Source: Moraxella haemolytica
GTDB taxonomy: Bacteria > Pseudomonadota > Gammaproteobacteria > Pseudomonadales > Moraxellaceae
Assembly: GCF_030177935.1 (NCBI RefSeq)
Contig: NZ_CP089974.1
Location: 744,001 to 808,000 of the forward strand
DNA: 64,000 bases
Direction of reading: 5' to 3'
Of the stretch, positions 36,306 through 47,268 are shown one piece after another; the stretch's first letter is position 1; the number at the start of each line of letters is the position of its first letter. The notes below the pieces were generated by a model. That model was not told the DNA's origin, searched no databases, and saw only the letters and a list, made by a program, of their open reading frames with translations. The translations under genes and the position numbers were made by a program.

Positions 36306-37370
36306 TTATTTAAGTTTAGCAAGCGGTTTGATGCCAACAGCACGGCGAGTCTTCTCTAATTGTTTATGTGCCACACGGCGAGCCTTAGCTGCCCCCATTT
36401 GTAGGATTTCTTCTAACTCTTTGGGGTTGTTCATTAGTTCAAAGTAGCGAGCACGCATTGGGGCGATTTCATCATTGATTTTGTTAAATAAAATCTCTTT
36501 GGCTTCGCCCCAGCCGATACCACGGCGATAATGGTCTGCCAGTGCTGCGATTTCATCAGCATTAGCAAAGGCACGATAAATCTCAAAAATGGTGCATTCG
36601 TCAGGATTTTTTGGTTCTTCTGGGGCTTGTGAATTGGTAACGATTTGTGAGATGGCTTTTTTTAGGGCTTTTTCTGGGTCAATTTGTGGATTGCCATCGC
36701 CAAACAAAGGAATGGTGTTGCCGTATGATTTGCTCATCTTACGACCATCAAGCCCTGTCAATAGTGGGGTGTTTTCATCAACGACAGCATTTGGCTGAAC
36801 AAATAACGACTTGTATTTAAAATTAAAAGTCCCTGCGATATCCCTTGCCATCTCTATGTGTTGCACTTGGTCTTTACCAACTGGCACATGGGTGGCATTA
36901 AACATTAAGATATCTGCTGCCATCAACACAGGGTAGCTAAACAATCCCATGGTAATGCCAAAATCAGGGTCGTGGCCTTCTTTGGCGGTATTGATGTCTA
37001 CTGCTGCTTTATAGGCGTGAGCACGGTTCATCAATCCTTTGGCACATGAGCAGTTAAGCACCCAAGCAAGCTCTGGAATTTCAGGAATGTCTGACTGACG
37101 ATAAAAGGTAACTGCTTGTGGGTCAAGACCACAAGCAAGCCAAGTGGCAGCGATGGCACGAGTAGAACGGTGGATTTCGTCAGGGTTGAAGCATTTGATG
37201 AGTGCGTGAAAATCCGCCAAGAAGAAGAACGCATCACCTTCATTTCGTGCGATTGCTTCGTTGGCAGCTTTGATGGCAGGGCGAATTGAGCCAACATAAT
37301 TGCCTAGATGAGGGATTCCTGTGGTGGTGATGCCTGTTAGAACTCGTTTTTTCTGTGCGGTGTCGTTCAT
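36306..37370 (-). CDS. trpS: Tryptophanyl-tRNA synthetase
   Basis: Class I aminoacyl-tRNA synthetase charging tRNA-Trp. 354 residues. The HIGH-type motif appears as [11 protein letters not shown] and the KMSKS motif as [37 protein letters not shown] is the usual middle block. Length is normal for TrpS. It starts the trpS-scpA-scpB group and overlaps the reading region of scpA closely. Confidence 0.96.
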   Translation of the reverse strand: MNDTAQKKRVLTGITTTGIPHLGNYVGSIRPAIKAANEAIARNEGDAFFFLADFHALIKCFNPDEIHRSTRAIAATWLACGLDPQAVTFYRQSDIPEIPELAWVLNCSCAKGLMNRAHAYKAAVDINTAKEGHDPDFGITMGLFSYPVLMAADILMFNATHVPVGKDQVQHIEMARDIAGTFNFKYKSLFVQPNAVVDENTPLLTGLDGRKMSKSYGNTIPLFGDGNPQIDPEKALKKAISQIVTNSQAPEEPKNPDECTIFEIYRAFANADEIAALADHYRRGIGWGEAKEILFNKINDEIAPMRARYFELMNNPKELEEILQMGAAKARRVAHKQLEKTRRAVGIKPLAKLK

Positions 37371-37419
37371 GAGTTATCCTTATTGTATTTTTGTTGATGT
37401 GTGCTTTGATTGAGATTTA

Positions 37420-38214
37420 TTAGGATTTTAGTACATCCAAATCTTCTTTACAAATGGGACTATGTGCCTGCTGACAAAAATCAGGATCAAGTTTGCAGAT
37501 GGCGGATTGCAGTTCATCGATGCGTTTGTCTTGATTTTGGATATGAGCCAGTAGGGCGGCAATGCTAGTCGCCACGGGGTCTTGGGTGTCTGGTTTTAAT
37601 CCGTAGGCGTTGAACAGTTCATCGGCGGCTTGGCTTTGTTCTTGACTGACTTTTGGGGCGGGTTTTTTATCGCTACGATCAATCATGCGTGCGGCAGAGC
37701 CGACCATGGTGGCGTTGTCAGGCACGGGTTTAACAACGACAGCGTTTGAGCCAATTTTGGCATTATCGCCTACAGTAAATCCCCCCAAAATCTTTGCTCC
37801 AGCACCCACCACGACATTATTGCCTAAGGTAGGGTGTCGTTTCGCCCCTTTTTCCCATGACACCCCACCTAAGGTTACGCCATGATATAAGGTAACATCA
37901 TCACCAATCTCTGCTGTCTCACCGATCACGACACCCATGCCGTGGTCAATGAATAGGCGTTTGCCGATTTTGGCGGCAGGGTGAATCTCAATGCCTGTTA
38001 GCACACGGCTGACATGCGATAAAGTGCGTGCAACAAATTTATGTTCATGCGTCCATAAAGTGTGGGCAACACGATGCAAAGTGCGTGCGTGAATACCAGG
38101 ATAAGCAACACACACTTCTAGTTTGGTGCGTGCAGCAGGATCTTTTTTGAGCACAGCTTCCAAATCATCATTGATGGCATCGCCAAGTGCTTTGATTTTT
38201 TGAATGATGGACAC
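37420..38214 (-). CDS. cysE: Serine O-acetyltransferase
   Basis: Makes O-acetylserine from serine and acetyl-CoA, the committed step of cysteine synthesis. 264 residues. An N-terminal helical domain is followed by the left-handed parallel beta-helix of hexapeptide repeats: [54 protein letters not shown] and AKIGSNAVV. The catalytic His is in DHGMG. After the hexapeptides a longer tail (about 90 residues) ends with several Cys and Asp, longer than in short cysE homologues. It lies next to trmJ, a common order. Confidence 0.95.
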   Translation of the reverse strand: MSIIQKIKALGDAINDDLEAVLKKDPAARTKLEVCVAYPGIHARTLHRVAHTLWTHEHKFVARTLSHVSRVLTGIEIHPAAKIGKRLFIDHGMGVVIGETAEIGDDVTLYHGVTLGGVSWEKGAKRHPTLGNNVVVGAGAKILGGFTVGDNAKIGSNAVVVKPVPDNATMVGSAARMIDRSDKKPAPKVSQEQSQAADELFNAYGLKPDTQDPVATSIAALLAHIQNQDKRIDELQSAICKLDPDFCQQAHSPICKEDLDVLKS

Positions 38215-38359
38215 AGCGTTATCCTTGTATTGAGTGTCTGTGATTAAAAAGTTTAATATGGTATGCCAAGTTTAATCGGGTGTAACACTTAATAGGTGTG
38301 GGTATATTTTAAAGTATTCTTACCATCTTTGCCAACATCAATGCGTGTTTTTGGCATGC

Positions 38360-39166
38360 TTAATGTAATTTTTGTTCAATTTTGGCAAGCAGTGCACTGA
38401 GTAGGGCGTATTCTTTTTGGTCAAGTTGTATCCGACTATTCATGCGAGATAAGCGATTGGGTAAGTTTTTTAGGTCGTGAGTGTCTGCCAAGCCAAGTCT
38501 GCACATCAAACTGATGATGCGGTTGTTGAGTTTGGTTTTTTGAGTATGAGTGATGGCAGGCTCGTCCCAGTCTTGGCGAATGGTAAGATAAAAACCATCA
38601 TTGGTGGTATCATCATGGACATCATCACTTGGGCTTTGAGAAAAATCATGATAGATGAATGATGCGATGACCTGTATGGCGGATGCGACATTAAGCACAG
38701 GATAAGCAGGGTTGGCAGGGATTTGGATATGGTAATCCGCCAAAGCCAGCTCGTCATTAGTCAGCCCTCTATCTTCTCGCCCAAAGAGTATGCCGATGGT
38801 GGTGTTTTGTTCACTGTTTGCATGAATTGTATGGGTATCAAAGAAATTTGCCAGAACCTTAGCCCCTTGCTGTGGGGTAATGGTGGGTCTTGGTAGGTGG
38901 CGTGTGCGAGCCGATGCTGCCAAAATGAGTGAGCAGTCCGCCACCGCTTCATCAATACTATTTGCGATACGAGCTTTATCTAAAATCGTTGTCGCACCTG
39001 CGGCATGGGCATGACTGGTCTCATCAATGGGTAAACGGGGATTTACCACCACTAAATCGCTAAGACCCATTGTGTGCATGGCACGAGCGGCTGAGCCAAT
39101 ATTGGCAGGCAAGGTAGTACCAACCATGATGATGCGAATGTTAGATAGGTGTGCTAATCGGTTCAT
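38360..39166 (-). CDS. trmJ: tRNA (cytidine/uridine-2'-O-)-methyltransferase TrmJ
   Basis: SPOUT-class methyltransferase that uses S-adenosylmethionine to methylate the 2'-O of residue 32 in several tRNAs. 268 residues. Motif 1 is IRIIMVGTTLPANIGSAARAMHTMGL, motif 2 is IGILFGREDRGLTNDEL and motif 3 is ANPAYPVLNVASAIQVIA, the trefoil-knot AdoMet site. The C-terminal helical extension (ALLSALLAKIEQKL) is typical of TrmJ and separates it from TrmL. trmJ-cysE adjacency is common in gammaproteobacteria. Confidence 0.93.
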   Translation of the reverse strand: MNRLAHLSNIRIIMVGTTLPANIGSAARAMHTMGLSDLVVVNPRLPIDETSHAHAAGATTILDKARIANSIDEAVADCSLILAASARTRHLPRPTITPQQGAKVLANFFDTHTIHANSEQNTTIGILFGREDRGLTNDELALADYHIQIPANPAYPVLNVASAIQVIASFIYHDFSQSPSDDVHDDTTNDGFYLTIRQDWDEPAITHTQKTKLNNRIISLMCRLGLADTHDLKNLPNRLSRMNSRIQLDQKEYALLSALLAKIEQKLH

Positions 39167-39241
39167 GAAAGCTTATCGCTACTTGTAAATATGAGTGTTT
39201 GGGTGATTGGTCTAATGAATATCTTAGGTTGCATGGTTGTG

Positions 39242-42200
39242 TCATTTGAGTAATAAATTCTCAGGCGGTAATAGAGCCTGTAAGCCACTAATAATGGCAT
39301 CACTAGGATGTAGCCGAAATCGCTCATTTACCAGTAGCCGACTGATGCTACAGTCATCATACAAAAATAAAGATACAGGCAAACAGCCATCTTTGATGAA
39401 TGTTGGCGTTGTCGTGGTTAGCTCGTTGCCTTCTTCGTCATACGCAATGGCATCTTCAATATCTTCTTGGGTATCAAAGATGAGCGATGTGTCATCAGGG
39501 GGGTTGTTTTCTTTGAGTAGTGAGATGATGCCTGATAGCGTCTGTGTATCATGAGCGTGTAGCTTAATATTTACTGAACTTAGATGTTTTAAGCGTGCTT
39601 GGGTGAGAGTCATGGCATCTTGCATTCTAGCAAAAATACGCCCATCATTCTCACGCACGCTCAATTTGGCAATGATGATGATGCCGTTTAGGTCAGGTAG
39701 CATCTCCCAATCTTCTTTGGCGATTTTTTTGAGTTCTGTGGCGTTTGGAGTTTTGGCCTCTAAGACCGATTTTAATTGGTTGAATTTATCAGTAAAACAG
39801 CTGACTTCCACACGGCAACTGCCATCATCTAGTGTGATGGCTACTCGGTTGCCAAAGTTTGCAACATCAATCACCAATCCTGCCACTCGTGCGTATTTAT
39901 TATAACCTGTATCTGATAACTCAGATAGGTGGGTTATGTTGGTGTATTTTTTGAGTTCGTCTCTATACTTGTCAAGGGGGTGTCCTGTCAGATATAGCCC
40001 AAGTGTGTCTTTTTCGCCTTTAAGACGAGTTTGATTGCCCCAAATCACAGATGGTAGCTCTGGTGCGACAGACAGATCGTCATCAACTTCGCCAAACAAA
40101 TCAAAAGTACCTGCCAGTTCGTTTTGTCGATTTTGTTCGGCGACCTGCATGGCGGCAGGCAATTGTTCCCATAGTCCGCCACGAATATGATGGCGTAACT
40201 CTTGGGTAGCAAATTCTGGCTTGATATGCACTGCCAAATCATCAAAACAGCCTGCACAAATTAGGGCCTCTAAGGCTCGCTTGCCGACTTTTTTTATGTC
40301 TACACGATTGCAAAAGTCATAAAGATCTTTGAATGCACCATCTTTTCTGGCCTTAACAATGCTTGCTACGGCATCTTCACCCACGCCTTTTACTGCACCC
40401 AACCCATAGATAATCGTCTTGTCATCTTGGACGACAAATCGCCAGTCGCTATGGTTTACACTTGGTGGAATGACCGACAACCCAAAGTTTTCTTTGCAAT
40501 CAGAAATCAAAAATACGATGGCATCAGTATCGTCCATCTCCGATGTTAAGACGGCTGCCATGAATTCGGCAGGGTAATAATATTTTAAATAGGCGGTTTG
40601 ATAAGCAAGTACACCATAGGCTGCCGAGTGTGATTTGTTAAAGCCGTAGCCTGCAAATTTTTCTACCAAATCAAATATCTGACCTGCCAGCTCGCCTAAG
40701 ACGCCTTGTCCGATTGCCCCATCAACAAAAATGCTACGCTGTTTTGCCATCTCTTCGGGTTTTTTCTTTCCCATTGCACGGCGTAACATATCAGCACCGC
40801 CTAGCGTATAGCCTGAGAGAATCTGGGCGATTTGCATGACTTGTTCTTGATAGACGATGACGCCATAGGTTGCCTTAAGCGGCGGCTCTAGCCATTCATG
40901 CTGAAAGTCTGGGTGTGGATAGGCAGGTTCTTGAATACCATGTTTGCGGTCAATGAAGTCAGTTACCATGCCAGATTCTAAAGGTCCTGGTCGGTACAAG
41001 GCACACATCGCAATCACATCTTCGATGTTGGTGGGCTTTAGCTGTTTTAGGTATTTTTTCATGCCTGAACTTTCAAGCTGAAATACAGCGGTGGTGTTGC
41101 CTGACTGAAGCACCGATTCATAAACTTGGCCATCGTCTAAAGGTAGTTTTTCAAGATCAATGGGCTCTTGACCGAGTTTGGCACGAGTGATGTTGATGTT
41201 ATCAACCGCTGCCTGAATGACGGTTAGGTTTCGCAGCCCTAAAAAGTCAAATTTTACCAGTCCTACTGCTTCCACATCATCCTTATCAAACTGGCTGACA
41301 GGATGCCCTTCATCATCGCAGTACACCGCACTAAAATCGCTGATACGATTAGGGGCAATGAGTACACCACCTGCGTGTTTGCCGACATTGCGAGTCAAAC
41401 CTTCAAGTTTTTCTGCCATATCCCAAATTTCTTTGGCGGCATCGTGGTCAGGGTGTGTTGAGTCGTCTTTTAGGAGCTCTTGGAGTTGTTGTTCTTCTTT
41501 TAGGGCATCAGCCAGTGAGATACCAGGGGTTTTTGGAATGAGTTTTGACATTTTGTCGGCAAGACCCAAAGGCTTACCCTGTACTCGTGCCACATCTCGC
41601 ACGACTGCACGAGCTGCCATTGTACCAAAGGTGATGATTTGTGAAACGGCTTGACGACCATAGGTATGACCGACATAATCAATAACTCGGTCTCGCCCTT
41701 CAATACAAAAATCAATATCAAAGTCAGGCATGGAGACACGCTCAGGGTTTAAGAAGCGTTCAAACAGCAAATCGTATTCTAGCGGATCAAGATCGGTGAT
41801 GTTCAAACTATATGCAACCAGCGATCCTGCTCCTGAGCCACGACCAGGACCGACAGGAACGCCGTTGGCTTTTGCCCAGCGGATAAAGTCCATAACGATG
41901 AGAAAGTAGCCTGGAAAACCCATTTTTAAGATGATATCTAATTCATAATCTAGGCGTTCTTGATAAGATTGGTAGATATCCCCCCATGAGTCATCTCGGG
42001 TGTCAATGGGGTATAGTTTGGCTAGGCGTTGGTCGAGACCTTCGGCACTAATTTTGCGAAAGAAACTCTCGATGGTCTCGCCATCTGGAATGGGGAATTC
42101 TGGCAGGACATTGATACCAAGTGTTAGGCTGACATTGCACCGAGAAGCGAGCAAGCTAGTATTTTCAATGACTTGTGGAATGTCCAAAAACAGCTCTGCC

Positions 42201-42994
42201 ATCTCGTCTTGGCTACGAAAATACTGTTCTTGGGTGTATTTTTTTGGGCGGTTTGGGTCATCTAGGGTGTAGCCTGTGGCAATACACACACGAGCTTCAT
42301 GTGCGTCAAAGTCGCTACTTATTTCATCATCCTTTCCTATGCTAATGCCTTCTGGTACAGGATTTAAAAAACGCACATCATTATGGGCGATGATGGGAAT
42401 GCCTGCTTTAGAGCCATGAATGACGACTTGCTTGTTGTAGTCGTTGTCCGTGCTGTGCGTGCGTTTGATGCCAAGATATAGACGATCGCCAAAGACATTT
42501 TGCCACGGTTCAATAGCAGCGGCGAACATCTCTGGGTGAGTGCCTTTTAGGGCGATGGTGGCTTCGGAGCGGTCGGTTAAGATGGCAATGATGCCGTCAT
42601 TGCGTTCAAATAGGGCATCTTTGGTGATGATGGGTGTATGAACGGATACCGTGCCATTATCATTCATGGGACGGCCGGTATAAGCGTCTGACAATAGGCG
42701 AAGTAGGTTTTTATAGCCATCATTATTCATGGCATAGAGAATGGCGGTATGACCATTTGCTTCGGCATGATGATCAATGGCATCACCGATGGTGGCCTCT
42801 AGCCCGATGATGGGCTTAATGCCTGCTGCTGTGCAGGCTTTGTAGAACTTGACCACAGCGAACATGTTGTTCAAATCTGCCAGACCCAGTGCTACTTGTC
42901 CGTCTGCTTTGGCGGCTTTAACCAGTTCTTTGATACGCACGATGGAATCAACGATGGCGAACTCGCTATGTACGCCCAAATGCACAAATGCCAT
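39242..42994 (-). CDS. dnaE: DNA polymerase III subunit alpha
   Basis: Replicative polymerase, 1250 residues. PHP domain at about 1-270 (FVHLGVHSEFAIVDS at the start). The polymerase core contains GRGSGAGSLVAYSLNITDLDP, then PDFDIDF (about residues 422-428, the catalytic Asp residues) and NVGKHAGGVLIAP. Fingers include YRPGPLESGMVTDF and FNKSHSAAYGVLAYQTAYLKYYYP. Helix-hairpin-helix and OB fold (YARVAGLVIDV) are at the C-terminus. Somewhat longer than the E. coli 1160 residues. It is divergent from recC across about 210 bases. Confidence 0.98.
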   Translation of the reverse strand: MAFVHLGVHSEFAIVDSIVRIKELVKAAKADGQVALGLADLNNMFAVVKFYKACTAAGIKPIIGLEATIGDAIDHHAEANGHTAILYAMNNDGYKNLLRLLSDAYTGRPMNDNGTVSVHTPIITKDALFERNDGIIAILTDRSEATIALKGTHPEMFAAAIEPWQNVFGDRLYLGIKRTHSTDNDYNKQVVIHGSKAGIPIIAHNDVRFLNPVPEGISIGKDDEISSDFDAHEARVCIATGYTLDDPNRPKKYTQEQYFRSQDEMAELFLDIPQVIENTSLLASRCNVSLTLGINVLPEFPIPDGETIESFFRKISAEGLDQRLAKLYPIDTRDDSWGDIYQSYQERLDYELDIILKMGFPGYFLIVMDFIRWAKANGVPVGPGRGSGAGSLVAYSLNITDLDPLEYDLLFERFLNPERVSMPDFDIDFCIEGRDRVIDYVGHTYGRQAVSQIITFGTMAARAVVRDVARVQGKPLGLADKMSKLIPKTPGISLADALKEEQQLQELLKDDSTHPDHDAAKEIWDMAEKLEGLTRNVGKHAGGVLIAPNRISDFSAVYCDDEGHPVSQFDKDDVEAVGLVKFDFLGLRNLTVIQAAVDNINITRAKLGQEPIDLEKLPLDDGQVYESVLQSGNTTAVFQLESSGMKKYLKQLKPTNIEDVIAMCALYRPGPLESGMVTDFIDRKHGIQEPAYPHPDFQHEWLEPPLKATYGVIVYQEQVMQIAQILSGYTLGGADMLRRAMGKKKPEEMAKQRSIFVDGAIGQGVLGELAGQIFDLVEKFAGYGFNKSHSAAYGVLAYQTAYLKYYYPAEFMAAVLTSEMDDTDAIVFLISDCKENFGLSVIPPSVNHSDWRFVVQDDKTIIYGLGAVKGVGEDAVASIVKARKDGAFKDLYDFCNRVDIKKVGKRALEALICAGCFDDLAVHIKPEFATQELRHHIRGGLWEQLPAAMQVAEQNRQNELAGTFDLFGEVDDDLSVAPELPSVIWGNQTRLKGEKDTLGLYLTGHPLDKYRDELKKYTNITHLSELSDTGYNKYARVAGLVIDVANFGNRVAITLDDGSCRVEVSCFTDKFNQLKSVLEAKTPNATELKKIAKEDWEMLPDLNGIIIIAKLSVRENDGRIFARMQDAMTLTQARLKHLSSVNIKLHAHDTQTLSGIISLLKENNPPDDTSLIFDTQEDIEDAIAYDEEGNELTTTTPTFIKDGCLPVSLFLYDDCSISRLLVNERFRLHPSDAIISGLQALLPPENLLLK

Positions 42995-43206
42995 GAATGT
43001 CCTTTGATGTTGCTAGGTGTTAAGCATAAAAGGATAGATTATAGCATTGATTGGGGGTTTTTTTAAGTGCTGGCGTGAAATATCTTTTAGGGGTGCTGAC
43101 TATATTTAATTTTTAAATGGCTAAATCCATCAAATCAAGGTACAATTCAAGGTGCAATCTTGATTGCTGTTGTCATCATTTTTATCCCTTAAATATTCAA
43201 AAAGCC

Positions 43207-46200
43207 ATGTTCCAAATCATCCAATCTAACGATACCGACACACTTGTCGATCAGCTCATTGAGTTTTATCAAAAAAACGACCAATATGGCAGTCTATCAG
43301 AGGCGATTTTTAGTCCTTTTACTGTCATTGTGCCATCTATGGTGCTTGGGAATTGGCTGACCAAAGAAGTTGCCATGCGAGCAGGGATTAGTACGCTTTT
43401 AATAGCACAGTTTTGGGGGCAATATCAATGGCGTATGATTGATAAGGTGCTGGGTATTGATGCAAAAAATAATGAGCATGATGCAGTAGCGGTGCCTGAG
43501 GTGGCGGTATTGTCTGCTTCGGTCATGCGTTGGCGACTTTTTGGCTTTTTAAATGAGACATCAGCCCAACTGCTTGAGCAGATTATTGATGATGAAACGC
43601 ATGTACTACATTTGTTATTCAAGCCGTTGTCAGATAAGGTAGAAGATGGTTATGTCTTAGAACCGAAGCGTCTATGGCAGGCGTGTGATGAGCTTTCTAA
43701 AGTATATGTTCGCTATCTGACCCATCGCCCTGAGTGGCTACACGCTTGGTCATTTGGTCTAGATTTGCCTGTATCGGTTGAAGAGATGATTCGTCAAAAA
43801 GATAAATTTGGCGATGAATTCGGTCGAGATGATGAGACGCCGTCTTGGTTATTGGAACATTATGAATCACTAGAGCGATTGCTCCGGTTTTTATGGCAGA
43901 CATTATTTTTTGAGGTGTATGAGTACCGTGAGATGCTTGAGAGGCGTTTTTGGGCGGTGCTTGATGGTGAACGAGGTGAAGCGACAAGACAGCAGGCAAT
44001 CAATGCTCTACCCAAAGATTTGTATTTGTTTACCGTGCAACAGATGCCCCAAGTGGAATTGTTGTTCTTAAAGCGGTTATCGCTTGTCATCAATGTGCAC
44101 TTGTTGCATTTTAACCCATCAAGAATGTTTTGGGCGGATATTGTTGATAAAAACTGGCTGATGACTCAAAAGATCATCAGGCCGAATGCTGTTTATTTAA
44201 AAGACTATGGTCATGGGTTGTTATCCAGACTAGGCAAGGAATCTCGTGAGACTTTTGCCATGTTGGCAGATATGTCTGGAGGCGAGTTTTATTATCAAGG
44301 CATAAATAATAGCGATATCAATGATGTCAACAAGAGTCAGCAAGATGATGTTTTTTTGGTTGATTGGCAAGATAGATTTATTCCACATACAGGCAAAGGG
44401 ATTTTAAGTGGGCTAAAACAAGACATTCTTATGTTGGGTGAGGGCGATGGTAGCGTGGCGATGGACGAGATGTTGTCTGTTTTGGGCAATAAAACCCATC
44501 AAAAACCCACCATGACCTTAACAGAACAATCCAATTACGCCTTACCTGAGCTTAGCATTCATGCTTGTCATAGCCTAAAGCGACAGCTTGAAATTGCTCG
44601 AACGATGATTGCTAAATATCTGAATACCGAGTATGCCGATGGCAAAAGACAGCTGTCGGATGTGGTGATTTTATTGCCTGATGTTGATGTGGCTCAAAAT
44701 GTCATTCATTCGGTATTTCCTGAAGGGGTGGGTATTGATGGCATGCGATTGCCGGTTAAAATTACAGGCATCACTGACCGCAGTATTGATGAGCTGATGA
44801 CAGCATTGACCGGCTTTTATCGCCTGCTTGGAGCAAAAGATGCTCGCTTTTATGCTGAAGAGTTTTATGAATGGCTGATGAATCCTGCTGTATATGAGAA
44901 CTTTAGCCTAAGTTTTGATGAGGCGTATCGAGCCAGAGAGTTGCTTGGTCTGGCAGGCTTTAAGAGGGGTTTTAATGCCGAGCACCTAAGCCAAACTCTG
45001 CACGATGAAGATACCGACTATCGCTACACTTTTAGTTATGCACTTGATCGTATTGTTATGGGTTTTATTGCACCAGATGCTCAGCACGCAAGTGATGTGC
45101 TATACCCCTTTGATTGGCAAAATGTTCATACATCAGAGGCAACTTTGCCATTGGGTGGTATCGGTCTTGATGATGAGCCTATCGTTTCGGCATTGTGCCG
45201 TATGTACGAAGCATTGGGTAAATTTGGCAATGACTACCAAAAAGTGGATACCGCTCAAGCATGGTTACATAAGATAGAAAGTGAGGTTATTGATACTTAT
45301 TTTTCTGCCATCAAGCAAAGCGTACAGATGCGATCCATATTTGATGCAAAAAATGCCATGCTCTCAAGCCTAAGAGCAAATACCAACTATTACAAACGCA
45401 CGCATCATCAAGGAGTGTATGTCTTACAAGATGACATTCGATTAAGTCTGGAGTTTGTGCTTGATAGTCTGACTGCAGCGGTGGGTATGCAGACAATCTC
45501 AGCTGAGCCATCTGGAGTGATTACGGTGGCAAGGTTTGGGGCGTTAAGAAACATTCCTTTTGGGTTGACCATCATGCTTGGCATGGACTTATCTGCCTTT
45601 CCAAGACAAGATAGGAACACTCGACTGGATTTGATGAAAGCAGGGCTTAAGCGTCGTGGCGACCGTACGAACGAAGATGATGACAATGGGGCGTTTTTGG
45701 ATGCATTGCTTTGCACCAAAGATGCCTGTGCTATTTTTTATAACGGCATGAGTCCTGATGGTAGCACGGTGCTCTTGCCTGCATCACCTGTAGGGGAGTT
45801 GATTGAGTTTCTCAAATCAGAGGTATATTGGCAAGTAGATGATGTGGCAGATGAGGCATTGATGGCACTCGGCGGTATGTTGCCAGAGTTGATAGCACGG
45901 CATCTGGTTACTTATCATCATGCCATGAATTTTGAACAGGGGGTGTTTTATCAAGCAAAAGATGTTGAGGCTGATGATGATTTTCAGGCGTATCTAAATA
46001 AACTGATTGATGCACAAAAGCATGAACAAAGGCGACATTTGCCACCTGCACCGATTTGGCAAAAGGTACGCCGTGTGATTGATGAATATCAAGAAGGGTC
46101 GGCAACAACGCTTGTTGCACTGCCAACAGATGATGAGATGCGATACATTACTGATGTCTTGATGGATAATCTGGCAATGGATCAACAAAATAATGCAAGG

Positions 46201-47268
46201 GGTCAGTCTGTTGATGAACTGCTTGATAAGTATCGCATTGAAGTGCCAAATTATCTAAGCATTAAAAACATGTTATATGTGATTAAATCGCCTGCCAAAG
46301 CCTACCTAAAAGGCAAATTTGCCCTAGATGATGAGATGGCAAATGATGAGGCAAATGAACCTTTGTCTCTGGATTATTTGGGTGGCTGGCAACTTCATCA
46401 GATGATACTGCAGGCATTTCGGCTAGGGGTATTTGATGGCATGCCAATGAATGCAATTAACCCAAAAACTTTATCTGATGTCATCAACAATCAGCAAAAC
46501 AATGAAATGACACAACTGCACACTGTGCATCATGATGCACTGTTGCCAGCAGGTGCGGTACGAATGAGTGTGCTACAAGATGGGCTTGACTTTGTGGTTG
46601 GTCAACTAGAAGCAATGCTTGGCGAGCTTGGCGAAACTCTAAATAGGGCTGCATCGCCAGATGATTGGCAGTACTCAAAGGTGCTAAGTGGATTGGAGGA
46701 GCAGACGGTAGCAATGACGCTAGGCTCACATCGCCTAAAACTGATGGCAGATATGCCTAAAACAGATGAAACAGTATGGAAAAATATGTCGGTCAGTCGA
46801 GCATCTGCGGAGCGTTTAATAGACTTTTGGCTACACCATCTGCTATGGCAGGTACATCGTCAGACTAATGAAAAAGACGAACAGCTTGGATATGGTAGAA
46901 GTATTTGGCGATTCAAAGAAGCGTCCCAACAGTTAAAAGCATTAAAAAATCTGGCAGGTCAAACAACCTATGAACTAAGCCCTGTGCGTGCTGATAAGGC
47001 ATCTAAACTACTACAAAATTTCATCATCTTTACTCTGCTTGGTTCAAAGCTACCCATCATACTAACCCCAATCAATGCTCTGCTGATGGCAAGGTTGCAG
47101 GGTGATACATCAAGCATTGGCAGTGCATGGGTGAATGAGATTTATGCGTTGATGATTGGTGATAGTGACCCAGAGCAGGTGCTGACATCGGCAGGGCAAC
47201 TAAGTGAGCCATTATACGAGGAGCTATTAAAAAATATTCGAGCATTTGGGGTGAGTGATGAGCAATAA
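43207..47268 (+). CDS. recC: Exodeoxyribonuclease V subunit gamma
   Basis: Subunit of RecBCD, which recognises Chi and splits the DNA strands ahead of the motors. 1353 residues. It begins with a usual RecC start (MFQIIQSNDTDTLVDQL). SPFTVIVPSMVLGNWLTKEVA and AQFWGQYQWRMIDKVLG follow, then the degenerate helicase-like body, including ITVARFGALRNIPFGLTIMLGMD and FPRQDRNTRLDLM. The frame is open from 43117, but those 30 residues (with DCCCHH) do not look conserved. It overlaps recB by 11 bases, so the two are coupled. Confidence 0.93.
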   Translation: MFQIIQSNDTDTLVDQLIEFYQKNDQYGSLSEAIFSPFTVIVPSMVLGNWLTKEVAMRAGISTLLIAQFWGQYQWRMIDKVLGIDAKNNEHDAVAVPEVAVLSASVMRWRLFGFLNETSAQLLEQIIDDETHVLHLLFKPLSDKVEDGYVLEPKRLWQACDELSKVYVRYLTHRPEWLHAWSFGLDLPVSVEEMIRQKDKFGDEFGRDDETPSWLLEHYESLERLLRFLWQTLFFEVYEYREMLERRFWAVLDGERGEATRQQAINALPKDLYLFTVQQMPQVELLFLKRLSLVINVHLLHFNPSRMFWADIVDKNWLMTQKIIRPNAVYLKDYGHGLLSRLGKESRETFAMLADMSGGEFYYQGINNSDINDVNKSQQDDVFLVDWQDRFIPHTGKGILSGLKQDILMLGEGDGSVAMDEMLSVLGNKTHQKPTMTLTEQSNYALPELSIHACHSLKRQLEIARTMIAKYLNTEYADGKRQLSDVVILLPDVDVAQNVIHSVFPEGVGIDGMRLPVKITGITDRSIDELMTALTGFYRLLGAKDARFYAEEFYEWLMNPAVYENFSLSFDEAYRARELLGLAGFKRGFNAEHLSQTLHDEDTDYRYTFSYALDRIVMGFIAPDAQHASDVLYPFDWQNVHTSEATLPLGGIGLDDEPIVSALCRMYEALGKFGNDYQKVDTAQAWLHKIESEVIDTYFSAIKQSVQMRSIFDAKNAMLSSLRANTNYYKRTHHQGVYVLQDDIRLSLEFVLDSLTAAVGMQTISAEPSGVITVARFGALRNIPFGLTIMLGMDLSAFPRQDRNTRLDLMKAGLKRRGDRTNEDDDNGAFLDALLCTKDACAIFYNGMSPDGSTVLLPASPVGELIEFLKSEVYWQVDDVADEALMALGGMLPELIARHLVTYHHAMNFEQGVFYQAKDVEADDDFQAYLNKLIDAQKHEQRRHLPPAPIWQKVRRVIDEYQEGSATTLVALPTDDEMRYITDVLMDNLAMDQQNNARGQSVDELLDKYRIEVPNYLSIKNMLYVIKSPAKAYLKGKFALDDEMANDEANEPLSLDYLGGWQLHQMILQAFRLGVFDGMPMNAINPKTLSDVINNQQNNEMTQLHTVHHDALLPAGAVRMSVLQDGLDFVVGQLEAMLGELGETLNRAASPDDWQYSKVLSGLEEQTVAMTLGSHRLKLMADMPKTDETVWKNMSVSRASAERLIDFWLHHLLWQVHRQTNEKDEQLGYGRSIWRFKEASQQLKALKNLAGQTTYELSPVRADKASKLLQNFIIFTLLGSKLPIILTPINALLMARLQGDTSSIGSAWVNEIYALMIGDSDPEQVLTSAGQLSEPLYEELLKNIRAFGVSDEQ

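Noticed and set aside
43117-43206. 30-residue upstream extension of recC containing a Cys/His cluster (DCCCHH)
   Set aside because: It looks like a metal site but is outside the conserved RecC start and without coding support.
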